NCBI GenBank assembly: GCA_938092065.1
Contig: CALKND010000009.1
Location: forward strand, 1 to 57,078
Length of the DNA stretch: 57,078 bases
From: an uncultured Rhodospirillales bacterium
Lineage (GTDB): Bacteria; Pseudomonadota; Alphaproteobacteria; Rhodospirillales; JABHCV01
Reading direction: 5' to 3'
Positions 1 through 7,936 of this stretch are shown here, piece by piece. A program made the position numbers and the translations under genes. Positions within the stretch are counted from its first letter, which is position 1. Every line of letters starts with the position of its first letter. Under the pieces are notes generated by a model. It did no database searches, was not told the origin of the DNA, and was given only the letters and a program-made list of their open reading frames with translations.

Positions 1-167
1 GCTTTTTCTTGCCAGTTTTCTATTAGTTCACCGGGGAACCCCAGAGCTTCTTGATGTTCTGGGGCCGCCACAAAAGGCTGTGAATGCGCCATTGCACCCT
101 CGCGGAGGTCAGGGTTTTCAAGGTCAGGGCGAAATGCTGGAGTGCTAAACTCTTGTTTTTTTGCCAC
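1..167 (-). CDS. dsrK: DsrK, N-terminal fragment (cut by window edge)
   Basis: Open frame starting with GTG (complement of 165-167) directly after the dsrM stop and running off the left edge, giving 55 codons. The reading begins V-A-K-K-Q-E-F and ends with an E-N-W-Q-E-K stretch that recalls the region before the iron-sulfur part of DsrK. DsrK is the heterodisulfide-reductase-like (HdrD-type) iron-sulfur subunit of the DsrMKJOP membrane complex, thought to act on DsrC trisulfide. The visible part holds no cysteines, so identity rests mainly on position: dsrK follows dsrM in known dsr operons. Abutting genes suggest translational coupling. Confidence 0.75.
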   Translation of the reverse strand, partial: MAKKQEFSTPAFRPDLENPDLREGAMAHSQPFVAAPEHQEALGFPGELIENWQEK

Positions 168-911
168 TTAAAGGTTGCCTCCGTGGTTATCCAGTTTTGC
201 TGACCATGTTGGTAGGTGGCGCTTTTCTCGAGCATCATCAGTTTGATTTAGACTTGGACTGAAGAAAATGCCGGGAACATGTATGAGTTTGGAAAATGGA
301 AAGATAATCATCAAGGACACCACAAGCCCCAAATGTAGAAGTAGGGATGGATCCGATGGTAGGGGCTGTATGTCAAAGCGTAACAGCCCAAGAAAGAATG
401 CCTTGACAGCAATGATGTCAGTTGGGGCAACGTACTTCATAGACAGACCACTAATGCCGATCATGACCAGTAGGGCCAGCATCAAATGGTCAGAGAGGCT
501 TGAGACGTAGCGAACTCTGGCAACCAAGAAGCGTCGTGCCCAAAGCCCTATGAGCCCTGCTACCATTACGTACCCTGCGTAAATCCCGAATGGCTGTACA
601 AGGACGACCCAAAACCAAATGGGCTCGGTAAAGTAACGAAGGTGGCGCAGCAATACGAGAAGCAATCCCACGTGAAATAGCACTGCAAAAATCCAGATCC
701 ATTTATTAGACTTGAAGAGGCTCTCAAAATAGATCACTTCACGTGCCATACGAAAAACCACCCCCTTTTGTGTAAGTGGCGCAGGCATAAGTGGTATCTT
801 CAACGGGACTGGAGTTGTCCAAAATTGCCTGATTTTATAGGCAACTCCAACAATCATCACAGCTCCAGCAAAGAAGAAAGCCGATGCGAAAATCAACGTC
901 ACCGATGACAT
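168..911 (-). CDS. dsrM: DsrM, membrane heme b subunit of the DsrMKJOP complex
   Basis: A 247-residue polytopic protein of the respiratory nitrate reductase gamma (NarI) type. About five hydrophobic segments are visible (near residues 2-25, 72-90, 98-125, 140-160 and 190-212), with histidines in or near them (for example in the FHVGLL and HLGLV stretches) that could ligate heme b. In sulfur oxidisers DsrM links DsrK to the quinone pool. It lies 11 nt after dsrC and abuts dsrK. No strong ribosome-binding site precedes the ATG, consistent with coupling to dsrC. Short for DsrM (often about 250-330 residues) but apparently complete. Confidence 0.88.
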   Translation of the reverse strand: MSSVTLIFASAFFFAGAVMIVGVAYKIRQFWTTPVPLKIPLMPAPLTQKGVVFRMAREVIYFESLFKSNKWIWIFAVLFHVGLLLVLLRHLRYFTEPIWFWVVLVQPFGIYAGYVMVAGLIGLWARRFLVARVRYVSSLSDHLMLALLVMIGISGLSMKYVAPTDIIAVKAFFLGLLRFDIQPLPSDPSLLLHLGLVVSLMIIFPFSKLIHVPGIFFSPSLNQTDDAREKRHLPTWSAKLDNHGGNL

Positions 912-922
912 ACTATTAAACG

Positions 923-1255
923 CTAGACGCAGCCGGTCGGTTTAGGCAAGCCCGCGATTTTGCAAGCCTGCTTGGCTGGGCCATAAGGGAACAATTCGTA
1001 CATATATTTGTTGGATCCTTTATCAGCCCCTAACTTTTTCTTGACGGCTTTGATAAGAACGCGAACAGCAGGGGCTATCTGGTATTCGTTGTAGTAGTCT
1101 CTTAAAAAGTTAACAACTTCCCAGTGTTCTTCGGTCATTTCGATCTCTTCGTCCTTGGCGATCAAATTAGCTAGTTCCTCATTCCATGATGCGAGGTCAA
1201 CCAAGTAGCCTTCTTCATCAGAATCGAAGGATTTTCCATTAACTTCATATGCCAT
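923..1255 (-). CDS. dsrC: DsrC sulfur carrier protein
   Basis: A 110-residue TusE/DsrC-family protein. The flexible C-terminal arm carries both redox cysteines: Cys98 (in A-C-K-I-A-G) and the penultimate Cys109 (T-G-C-V), exactly ten residues apart. This marks a functional DsrC rather than a single-Cys TusE. DsrC receives sulfur from DsrEFH and presents it to DsrAB; its trisulfide is a proposed DsrMK substrate. A strong AAAAGGAG ribosome-binding site lies 7-8 nt before the ATG, the best in the operon, fitting the high abundance of DsrC. Confidence 0.97.
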   Translation of the reverse strand: MAYEVNGKSFDSDEEGYLVDLASWNEELANLIAKDEEIEMTEEHWEVVNFLRDYYNEYQIAPAVRVLIKAVKKKLGADKGSNKYMYELFPYGPAKQACKIAGLPKPTGCV

Positions 1256-1286
1256 TTAATATCTCCTTTTATAATTGTGCTGGCTT

Positions 1287-1589
1287 TTATAGCCAGGATT
1301 GTACAGTTCCGTGCTCGACAACTAGATCCACAAATCCCCCATAATCAACAACGGTAATGCCTTCGGCGATGTCGCCTTCGGCTAATCCCCGGGCTTGCAG
1401 GTCTGGACCAAGGACAAAAATTGGATGATCGCTCTGAGCGGCAGCAACTTTTTCAGATACTGAGGTTCCCTTGGTTGCAGCCAAAACGCCGTCCTCTAAA
1501 AGAAGGATTGGTGAGCCCTTGATGCTCAGCCTCAGACAACTGTCCAGACTGTTACGCTCAAAAGGCGATTTGTTGACAGTGTGTATCAT
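1287..1589 (-). CDS. dsrH: DsrH, sulfur relay subunit
   Basis: A 100-residue DsrH/TusB-family protein and third subunit of the DsrEFH hexamer. The conserved cysteine of this family is present near the N-terminus (Cys18 in the L-D-S-C context), as is the typical C-terminal D-Y-G-G-F-V-D-L-V stretch. DsrEFH transfers sulfur to DsrC. The presence of dsrEFH distinguishes oxidative (reverse) Dsr systems from those of sulfate reducers. It lies between dsrF and dsrC with short spacers; a GAAGG motif precedes the ATG. Confidence 0.93.
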   Translation of the reverse strand: MIHTVNKSPFERNSLDSCLRLSIKGSPILLLEDGVLAATKGTSVSEKVAAAQSDHPIFVLGPDLQARGLAEGDIAEGITVVDYGGFVDLVVEHGTVQSWL

Positions 1590-1607
1590 TTACCAAGCTA
1601 CCTTCTC

Positions 1608-2033
1608 TTATCCGCTAATGACAATTTCTTGTTCGCTCATTATGACCGCAAGCTTGTCACTGGGGATAACTTCAACATCAATCACAAAGTCATCTGCCCT
1701 TAGCCCACGGGCTTCCATCGATTCTTGCTCGACAATAATACGCCAAACCATATCTATATCGTCATCCTCGTCAGCATCTTCTTTCTCCATTGCGATGATG
1801 CCATAGGTTTTTGAGAAATTCTTCATGTTGACAGCATCAGTGTCCTGTCCTTTTTTGATTTGATATACGCCATCATCGACAAAGACAATGCAGGCATGCT
1901 GTTCAAAAGCTGCAGAAATGAGAACAGCTTCCAGCACTTCTAAAGCGTAGATAGTTCCATACGGTGCCTTTCTGTTTACGTACATAAACTTTTTTGTGAC
2001 GCCGGCTGTGTTGAATTCTATTTCGTCACTCAC
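1608..2033 (-). CDS. dsrF: DsrF, sulfur relay subunit
   Basis: A DsrF/TusC-family protein of 141 residues when started at the GTG at 2031-2033, four nt after the dsrE stop. A longer reading from 2078 would overlap the dsrE 3' end and adds residues unlike the family, so GTG is preferred; a run of G in the dsrE tail can serve as ribosome-binding site. It contains the family's F-V-D-D-G-V-Y stretch around an A-C-I-V-F strand. DsrF is a structural partner in the DsrE2F2H2 hexamer. An acidic insert (E-D-A-D-E-D-D-D) around residue 100 is a mild oddity. Confidence 0.9.
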   Translation of the reverse strand: MSDEIEFNTAGVTKKFMYVNRKAPYGTIYALEVLEAVLISAAFEQHACIVFVDDGVYQIKKGQDTDAVNMKNFSKTYGIIAMEKEDADEDDDIDMVWRIIVEQESMEARGLRADDFVIDVEVIPSDKLAVIMSEQEIVISG

Positions 2034-2037
2034 TATT

Positions 2038-2397
2038 CTAGTCCCCAAAAACGACAAGGCGATCGGCAGCGATGCCAACCTCTGTCAATTGGCCTAGACC
2101 CGAAATGCGAAAACCATCAGCTAGATTTTCTTCAACGATGCCACGGCGCAGGGCTGCGGCTATGCAGACCACGAGATCAACATTATGTTGAGTAGCTAAT
2201 TTACCCCAAAGCTTGACTAAATCACGGTCATCGGCTTGTGGGGCGCTTAGCTTATTGGCGTTGTTGACGCCGTCATAATAAAAGAACACGCGCATTACCT
2301 GATGGCCCTTCTCAATCGCCGCACTGACGAAATGATAGGCACTATCCGAAGCTTGGTGGGTAAAGGGACCTTCGTTGACAAGGATTCCAAATTTCAT
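2038..2397 (-). CDS. dsrE: DsrE, sulfurtransferase subunit
   Basis: A 119-residue DsrE/TusD-family protein when started at the ATG at 2395-2397 (M-K-F-G-I-L-V-N-E-G), the normal family N-terminus; the frame is open further upstream but overlaps dsrB. The sulfur-carrying cysteine is present at residue 78 (V-V-C-I-A-A-A-L-R-R-G), the position described for Allochromatium DsrE. DsrE binds sulfane sulfur as persulfide and hands it on to DsrC within DsrEFH. It sits 14 nt after dsrB in the order dsrA-B-E-F-H-C-M-K. Confidence 0.95.
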   Translation of the reverse strand: MKFGILVNEGPFTHQASDSAYHFVSAAIEKGHQVMRVFFYYDGVNNANKLSAPQADDRDLVKLWGKLATQHNVDLVVCIAAALRRGIVEENLADGFRISGLGQLTEVGIAADRLVVFGD

Positions 2398-2411
2398 GGT
2401 TATCCAACCTT

Positions 2412-3494
2412 CTAGAAGTGAACGTGGGAAGACTGATTGAGGGCATTGCGGCCACCGCGCCAATCTTCGATATGGTGTTTGGTAAATGGCAGGCTTGTTA
2501 ATTCAAAGAAACGAGGCCAGCCAATCCGATCAATCCACTCGGACATTCGTTCCCATGGGCGACCGTCTTCTTTGTAGGCTTTCAGAATTTTTTTGACGGT
2601 CTCAGCAACTTCAGGCCAACGCGGGGCGTTATTAGGAAGGCCTGAGACTACTAGTTTGTGGAATGTTGGCTTTGTCCGAGTGGAGGAATGCTTGCCGCCA
2701 ACCCAGATGGCTAACTTCGAGTGTTCAGGGTCGTTGATCTGCATTGGTGGGCAGGGTGGATAACAGGCCCCACAGCAGATACATTTTTTTTCATCAACTT
2801 CAAGACTTTGTTTGCCATTGACTAGTGCAGGACGAATGGCGGCAACTGGGCAACGCGCAACAACAGCGGGTCGCTCACATACGTTGGCAACAAGATCATG
2901 GTTAATAACCGGTGGTTTGGTATGCTGGATGTTAATGGCAATGTCGCCTTGTCCACCGCAATTGATTTGACAACAAGATGTCGTTATTTTGACACGGTTG
3001 GGCATCTCTTCATGGGTGAAATCGTGATAAATTTCATCCATTAAAGATTTAACAACGCCGGATGCGTCAGTGCCGGGAATATCGCAATGAAGCCAGCCTT
3101 GAGTGTGCGAAATCATTGAGATTGAGTTGCCAGTACCTCCAACAGGGTAGCCCTCACTCTCCAGTTTTTCAATCAGTGGCTCAACGCGTGCCTCGTCGGT
3201 AACCATATATTCGATGTTCGAACGGGCCGTAAAACGAACATGACCATCTGCCATTTCGTCTGCTATGTCACATAAGTTGCGCACGGTATGCAAGTCCATT
3301 TGGCGCTGGGTGCCAGCTTTAATGGTCCAGATTTCATCGCCACTTTTGGCGACGTGGTGTAAGACGCCGGGACGGGGGCGATCATGCCAACTCCATGCAC
3401 CATAATTTTTGCGCATCATGGGATGCATCAGCGGCATTGGATCGGGGACGCCAGATTCTATCGGCATCCGTGGTGCTTCTTTAGCCTCACTCAT
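2412..3494 (-). CDS. dsrB: Dissimilatory sulfite reductase beta subunit (reverse type)
   Basis: A 360-residue siroheme protein subunit starting at the ATG at 3492-3494 (M-S-E-A-K-E-A). Visible cysteines are Cys137, Cys174/175 and Cys179 in the siroheme/4Fe-4S region (C-C-Q-I-N-C-G-G), plus a ferredoxin insert with Cys238, Cys241, Cys244 and Cys248 (C-I-C-C-G-A-C). With DsrA it forms the alpha2-beta2 enzyme that, in sulfur oxidisers, releases sulfite from DsrC-bound sulfur. Placement directly before dsrEFH supports the oxidative direction. The 37-nt gap after dsrA has a plausible AGAAG ribosome-binding site. Confidence 0.97.
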   Translation of the reverse strand: MSEAKEAPRMPIESGVPDPMPLMHPMMRKNYGAWSWHDRPRPGVLHHVAKSGDEIWTIKAGTQRQMDLHTVRNLCDIADEMADGHVRFTARSNIEYMVTDEARVEPLIEKLESEGYPVGGTGNSISMISHTQGWLHCDIPGTDASGVVKSLMDEIYHDFTHEEMPNRVKITTSCCQINCGGQGDIAINIQHTKPPVINHDLVANVCERPAVVARCPVAAIRPALVNGKQSLEVDEKKCICCGACYPPCPPMQINDPEHSKLAIWVGGKHSSTRTKPTFHKLVVSGLPNNAPRWPEVAETVKKILKAYKEDGRPWERMSEWIDRIGWPRFFELTSLPFTKHHIEDWRGGRNALNQSSHVHF

Positions 3495-3531
3495 GTAATC
3501 TTCTCCAATATTTAATTTTTTTATGCATGTC

Positions 3532-4788
3532 TTATTCTGCAGCCGCTGAATTAGATTTACGGTTGTTCCATTTCTCAGCTTCTTCGTCCCAGTCATCCAT
3601 GCGCACATATGAGCTGGTTCTGGGATGCGAGACCATATTAGGATCAACTTCTATGCCAAGTGCTTCCAGATAGTTGACCAGCCCGATACGGTCAACCATT
3701 TCACCCGTGCGTTCATGCTCAAGTGCGTTTTCAGCGAAAAACTCAACCATTTCCTCAGTCAGTTCGGTAAGTTTTTCAAAGTCCTCATCAGTTTCAAGTT
3801 TCATAAAGGGAACTACCATTGAGCCCATCAGGTCACCAATTTTCAAGGTTCGTTTGCCACCAACAAGGATGGAAACGCCTTTATCGTCACCGGGAGAGAG
3901 GGCTTTGGTCATGACATTGATGCAGTGCATGCATCGGACACAGCTCCGATTATCTATATCCAGGCTGTCATCATCATTGAGTGACAAGGCGCGGGTCGGA
4001 CACATATTAATGACTTGGTCATTAACCATCTTACGTCCATTTTCAGACACAAATTCCTTAACCTTTTCCTGATCAACTTTAATGTTATCGCGCCAGGTGC
4101 CGATGAATGCGACATCAGAGCGGTGGGATGCATTAACGCAATCATTTGCACAACCGCTGAATTTAAACTTCATCTTATATGGCAGGCTGGGGCGATGCAT
4201 ATCATCTAACAGGTTGTTAATGACTGTGCGCAAGGCGCGTGCCTCATCATAATTAGATTGTTCACAACGAGCTGCGCCAACGCAGCTCATAGATGTGCGA
4301 ATGGCCGCACCAGCACCACCAAGATCAAAGCCTCTGTCATTTAATTCATCGAAACAGGGTTGAATGTTTTCGGAGGAGATGCCTTGGAACATGATGTCAC
4401 CGGACTGGCCGTGGAAGGCAATCAGTCCAGAACCCCATTTTGCCCATATGTCACATAAATCACGCAGGGTCTTTGTGTCATAGTGCATCCCTGCTGGAGG
4501 CATGACGCGCATAGTGTGGAATTCAGCTGATTCAGGATACTTGCCTGCAACTTCTGAGAAACGCGGAATGATGCCACCGCCATAACCCCGAACACCAACA
4601 GTGCCACCTTTCCAGTAGCCTTTTCGGGTGTCGTAGGAATGCTCAAGCTGGCCAAGCAGGGATTTCATTATTGGGGCGTATTGCTTGCCGTTGTCATCCG
4701 CCAGTCTTTTGAGGCCACTTACAAAACTGGGCCATGGGCCGCCTTCTAACCGATCTAGTAGTGGCGTTTCTGGTCTTTGCTTAGCCAT
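3532..4788 (-). CDS. dsrA: Dissimilatory sulfite reductase alpha subunit (reverse type)
   Basis: A 418-residue DsrA. The siroheme-coupled 4Fe-4S motif is complete: C169-x5-C175 and C213-x3-C217. A ferredoxin domain follows with C263, C283, C286 and C289. Length and motif spacing match canonical DsrA. First gene of the dsr operon; an AGAGGA ribosome-binding site lies about 9 nt before the ATG. The 5' leader contains a hairpin-forming repeat (see 4827-4855). The protein acts in the cytoplasm as the central enzyme of stored/sulfane sulfur oxidation. Confidence 0.97.
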   Translation of the reverse strand: MAKQRPETPLLDRLEGGPWPSFVSGLKRLADDNGKQYAPIMKSLLGQLEHSYDTRKGYWKGGTVGVRGYGGGIIPRFSEVAGKYPESAEFHTMRVMPPAGMHYDTKTLRDLCDIWAKWGSGLIAFHGQSGDIMFQGISSENIQPCFDELNDRGFDLGGAGAAIRTSMSCVGAARCEQSNYDEARALRTVINNLLDDMHRPSLPYKMKFKFSGCANDCVNASHRSDVAFIGTWRDNIKVDQEKVKEFVSENGRKMVNDQVINMCPTRALSLNDDDSLDIDNRSCVRCMHCINVMTKALSPGDDKGVSILVGGKRTLKIGDLMGSMVVPFMKLETDEDFEKLTELTEEMVEFFAENALEHERTGEMVDRIGLVNYLEALGIEVDPNMVSHPRTSSYVRMDDWDEEAEKWNNRKSNSAAAE

Positions 4789-5249
4789 GAAAAAAGTCCT
4801 CTAATAAAATCATTAAACTTCTACCCTTTACGGTTTTCTGTAGAAAAGCCGTAAAAAAAATTTTCTTTCTTAGAGCGGGCCAGATAGATGCACCATTTGT
4901 CCTACTAGTTTTAGACTGGATTGCGGTCTAGATCCTTGTGACAGACACTTGGGTGCCTAAAAGAGACGTTGATCCATTCAATACTTGGGTAATGGTTATA
5001 AGTTTGGCAGCTCCACTTACAATAATCATAAAACACTAGTTTTCGACCTTTAATTATTTTTGTGTTGCGCCGGTCGATGGCGGTCCTACTTAATATTTTC
5101 ATTATATATTACTCTATATATTACTCTAATCTAATATGGCTCATTGAATCTATAGATTTCTTTTAAAAAAGAACTTTTTTTTATTTGCATATTAAGCGTT
5201 GATTTATATTGTTTTTTTAGCTCTTTTAAAAACTGGTTGTTTTGTATAG
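4789..5249. promoter_or_regulatory. Intergenic divergent control region of dsr and the TauD-like gene
   Basis: A gene-free 461-bp stretch between the leftward dsr operon and the rightward TauD-like gene, so promoters for both should lie here. I see the imperfect dyad at 4827-4855 and a weaker repeat near 4913-4931 (TAGAC/GTCTA arms). The right half is very AT-rich. Two leftward open frames (4911-5102, 5131-5346) show no family features and I do not regard them as genes. I could not assign -35/-10 boxes with confidence. Confidence 0.4.
4827..4855. repeat. Inverted repeat in the dsrA leader
   Basis: Arms TTTACGG-TTTTC and GAAAA-(G)-CCGTAAA enclose a TGTA loop, giving a 12-bp stem with one bulged G. 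It lies about 40-65 bp upstream of the dsrA ATG. On the dsrA strand it is preceded, not followed, by a T-run, so it does not read as an intrinsic terminator for dsr. It could be a transcription-factor operator or an mRNA 5' stem. Confidence 0.5.
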
Positions 5250-6209
5250 TTGGGTATCGGAAAATTAGAAATCTTGAAATTTCCAAAAGTGAAAGATTCT
5301 TTTGTGAACAGTCTCTCTGAGATGAGCCCTTTTTTTGATCTAGCAAACAAAAAGGCTTACGAGCATTGGCGTGATCAGAAGTTAAATGGTTATCCCGAAA
5401 AAGTTGAGTCTTTGTTGATTGAAATCTTGGATTTTCAAAACCCTAGTGATGCTGAAGTAACGGCATTGAAAAAAAATATTAATAAAACCAACATGGCCTT
5501 GTACTCATGTACCTTGGGCAGAGGTAATGATATAAGCAGCATTAAATGTGCCCTCAGTTCTTTAAGTTTGCTTTTGGGATTAAAAACCTTAGATGCTAAT
5601 TTATGCGCTGATGAGGACGATTACTCGCTTTTGTCTGTAACAGAAGAAGTTCGTAAAAGCCGCTATATCCCCTATACCAACAAACCTATTAATTGGCACA
5701 CGGACGGGTATTACAATTCAGCTGATCAAAAAATCAGGGGTATGGGGCTGCACTGCATTAGCCCTGCAGCAGTAGGGGGTGAAAATGCCCTAATGGACCC
5801 AGAAATAGTCTACATCTTGTTACGTGATGAAAACCCTGATTTCATTCGAGCACTAACGCATCCTCACGCTATGGAAATTCCTGCAAATAATGAAAATGAT
5901 ATTAATATACGCGCGGCTCAATCGGGGCCTGTATTCTCTCTGTTTGGCGTTGATGCGTCCTTGCACATGAGATATACAGCACGCACACGATCAATAAAGT
6001 GGCGCCAAGATGAGGTTACAAGGGCAGCAGTGAAATTCTTAGACGATCTTTTAAATAGTGACAGTCCTTATATTTTCAGACATCGCATGAAAGCAGGTGA
6101 AGGGGTAGTGTCCAACAATGTCTTGCATAATCGGACAGGTTTTGAGGATGATAAAACCAGACAACGCTCTTTTTTAAGGGCACGTTACTTTGACCGTATC
6201 ACCATTTAA
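5250..6209 (+). CDS. TauD/TfdA-like Fe(II)/2-oxoglutarate dioxygenase
   Basis: A 319-residue protein with a TauD-type double-stranded beta-helix signature: an H-x-D pair in N-W-H-T-D-G-Y-Y (about residue 150), a distal H in L-H-N-R-T-G-F near residue 296, and a following R-A-R-Y. These match the two-His-one-carboxylate iron site and the 2-oxoglutarate-binding Arg. The substrate is unknown; family members oxidise taurine, sulfate esters, carnitine precursors and other small molecules. The first usable codon is TTG at 5250, immediately after an in-frame stop. It overlaps the ribosome-binding site of the next gene and is divergent from dsrA, suggesting a sulfur-linked role, which is inference. 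Confidence 0.8.
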   Translation: MGIGKLEILKFPKVKDSFVNSLSEMSPFFDLANKKAYEHWRDQKLNGYPEKVESLLIEILDFQNPSDAEVTALKKNINKTNMALYSCTLGRGNDISSIKCALSSLSLLLGLKTLDANLCADEDDYSLLSVTEEVRKSRYIPYTNKPINWHTDGYYNSADQKIRGMGLHCISPAAVGGENALMDPEIVYILLRDENPDFIRALTHPHAMEIPANNENDINIRAAQSGPVFSLFGVDASLHMRYTARTRSIKWRQDEVTRAAVKFLDDLLNSDSPYIFRHRMKAGEGVVSNNVLHNRTGFEDDKTRQRSFLRARYFDRITI

Positions 6210-6222
6210 GGAGAACGCGACC

Positions 6223-6444
6223 TTGAGTGATAAAAATACTATTACTGATCTCAAAATTATATCTGCTCCCTGGAACAAAACGATTACGTTGCAAAATATA
6301 TCTTATGAAGAGGGCATGAATATGCTGCGTTTTAGGATAAAAGAAGGTAGACGTTTTACGGATTTAGAGCTTGATTCTCAGTCTCTGGGACAGCTTAACG
6401 CTGTGTTATCTGATTGGCTGACTTTGAATGTCCAAAAATCTTGA
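6223..6444 (+). CDS. Small conserved protein paired with the TauD-like oxygenase
   Basis: A 73-residue protein starting at TTG (6223-6225), 7-8 nt after AAGGAG; the frame is open upstream into the oxygenase gene, but the ribosome-binding site decides the start. Features seen: an A-P-W-N-K-T-I-T-L-Q motif, then E-E-G-M-N-M-L-R-F-R-I-K-E-G-R-R-F-T, then a short helix ending in D-W-L. From memory this resembles small uncharacterised proteins (DUF6967-like) in sulfur oxidisers, an assignment I cannot check here. No signal peptide, membrane segment or cysteine. Close spacing to the oxygenase gene implies a joint function. Confidence 0.7.
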   Translation: MSDKNTITDLKIISAPWNKTITLQNISYEEGMNMLRFRIKEGRRFTDLELDSQSLGQLNAVLSDWLTLNVQKS

Positions 6445-6545
6445 AGTTTCTGTCTATCAACATCTGTAATCCAAAAAAGGATATCAAGCGTAAAAGACAC
6501 TAGAAACAATACATTTCAAGCAATATTAACATTATCTATTAAAAT

Positions 6546-7589
6546 ATGAACTCATTTGCATCAATTAATCCCCGACAGCGTGACATAATAATCTCTTCGT
6601 GGCTTATCATACTTATTATCATGGTATTTGCCATGATAGTGATCGGTGGTGTTACTCGGCTAACCCATTCTGGTCTCTCCATGGTTGAATGGAAACCCAT
6701 GACCGGTTGGCTGCCACCCCTCAGTGAGACAGCCTGGTTGGAAGTCTTTAATAAATATAAACTTTCTCCTGAATTTCAAAAAATCAACAGAGATATGAAC
6801 TTGGATGGATTCAAATCTATTTTTTGGTTTGAATTTTTGCATCGCTTGTGGGGGCGGTTGATTGGGGTGGTCTTTCTTTTGCCTTTCATATTCTTTTTGG
6901 TCTGCGGTTGGGTAAGTAAGCAGCTTGCCCCAAAACTGGTTTTGATGTTCGTGCTTGGCGGTTTGCAGGGGGTATTGGGTTGGTACATGGTTAAAAGTGG
7001 CCTAGTTGATAGGCCCGACGTCAGTCAGTATCGCTTAACAGCACATTTCTCACTGGCCCTTATAATTATAGGCACCATCGAATACGTTGCATTGGGACTA
7101 ATGTTTCCAAAGCTTGCAGTAGTCCAAGGAAAGTCGCCGCTTAGATATTTTTCTACATTGATCCTCGTGTGGGCTTTTGTTACAGCTGTGTCAGGGGGCT
7201 TTGTTGCTGGATTAGATGCAGGTTTTTCGTACAATACTTTTCCATTAATGGATGGTAGCTTTCTGCCACCTGATCTTTATCAACTCTCCCCGTTTTATCT
7301 TAATTTTTTTGAAGATATTATGAGTGTTCAGTTCAACCATCGCCTATTAGCGGAAGCTTTATTAGTGCTAGTTACAATCATGTGGTTTAAAGCGCGTAAT
7401 GTTGAGTTAAGCCCGCGAGGACGATTGGCTGCAAATTTTCTGGGTGCGGTTGTATTGGTTCAGGTTGCTCTTGGTATAACAACTTTACTAATGGTAATCC
7501 CGGTGGCCCTTGCTGCTGTCCATCAGGCTGGAGCTGTTGTAGTCTTCATGGCTGCGCTTTGGGTGGCTCGTGAGATTAACAATGTTTAA
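6546..7589 (+). CDS. ctaA: Heme A synthase (COX15/CtaA)
   Basis: A 347-residue polytopic protein with eight predicted membrane helices in two four-helix halves. It carries the COX15 hallmarks: G-G-V-T-R-L-T-H-S-G-L-S-M near residue 40, E-F-L-H-R near residue 97, Q-Y-R-L-T-A-H-F in the middle and F-N-H-R / V-H-Q-A in the second half, which include the heme-ligand histidines. It converts heme O to heme A for aa3-type cytochrome oxidase, so aerobic respiration is expected. The sequence is of the alphaproteobacterial/mitochondrial type. Separated by 100 bp from the preceding small gene, so it may be its own unit. Confidence 0.96.
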   Translation: MNSFASINPRQRDIIISSWLIILIIMVFAMIVIGGVTRLTHSGLSMVEWKPMTGWLPPLSETAWLEVFNKYKLSPEFQKINRDMNLDGFKSIFWFEFLHRLWGRLIGVVFLLPFIFFLVCGWVSKQLAPKLVLMFVLGGLQGVLGWYMVKSGLVDRPDVSQYRLTAHFSLALIIIGTIEYVALGLMFPKLAVVQGKSPLRYFSTLILVWAFVTAVSGGFVAGLDAGFSYNTFPLMDGSFLPPDLYQLSPFYLNFFEDIMSVQFNHRLLAEALLVLVTIMWFKARNVELSPRGRLAANFLGAVVLVQVALGITTLLMVIPVALAAVHQAGAVVVFMAALWVAREINNV

Positions 7590-7936
7590 GTTCAAACGTT
7601 CTTTGATTTCAGGTCACTGGACATGATCCGCGAGACAAGTCACTTCAATCTAATTGTAATGTATCTAAAAAGTTAATACTTATACTCATATTTTTTTGGG
7701 CCTAAGTTTGCAGAATAAAATTTATGTATGCCGTTAAATTTCTTTAAATAAAGAGCAATATGTAATTAACCTAGTGTTGATGTCAAATTTTGATAATGAC
7801 TGTTATGCTACGTTGGTAATTGTCAGGTTGACAATGATGAGACTGATCAAATACTTAATAGACTTAACATTAAAACAACTTCAATGGGCTTATACAAAAG
7901 CGGCTAACCTAGATAAAAAAAGAAGACTATAATTTC
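7590..7936. other. Intergenic region upstream of the S41 protease
   Basis: A 347-bp AT-rich stretch with no convincing gene on either strand. A possible promoter (7828-7857) is listed separately. I see no RNA gene or convincing terminator for ctaA. Confidence 0.4.
7828..7857 (+). promoter_or_regulatory. Candidate sigma70 promoter of the S41 protease gene
   Basis: A perfect TTGACA at 7828-7833 is followed after 18 nt by TACTTA (7852-7857), or after 17 nt by ATACTT. It lies about 80 bp upstream of the ATG at 7937. The -35 box is ideal, the -10 box only moderate. Confidence 0.4.

Noticed and set aside
2034-2078. Longer dsrF reading from 2078
   Set aside because: It extends into dsrE with residues foreign to DsrF; the GTG at 2031-2033 fits family length and coupling.
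4911-5346. Two leftward ORFs in the dsr upstream region
   Set aside because: Low-complexity, AT-driven translations without ribosome-binding sites; the second overlaps the TauD-like gene.
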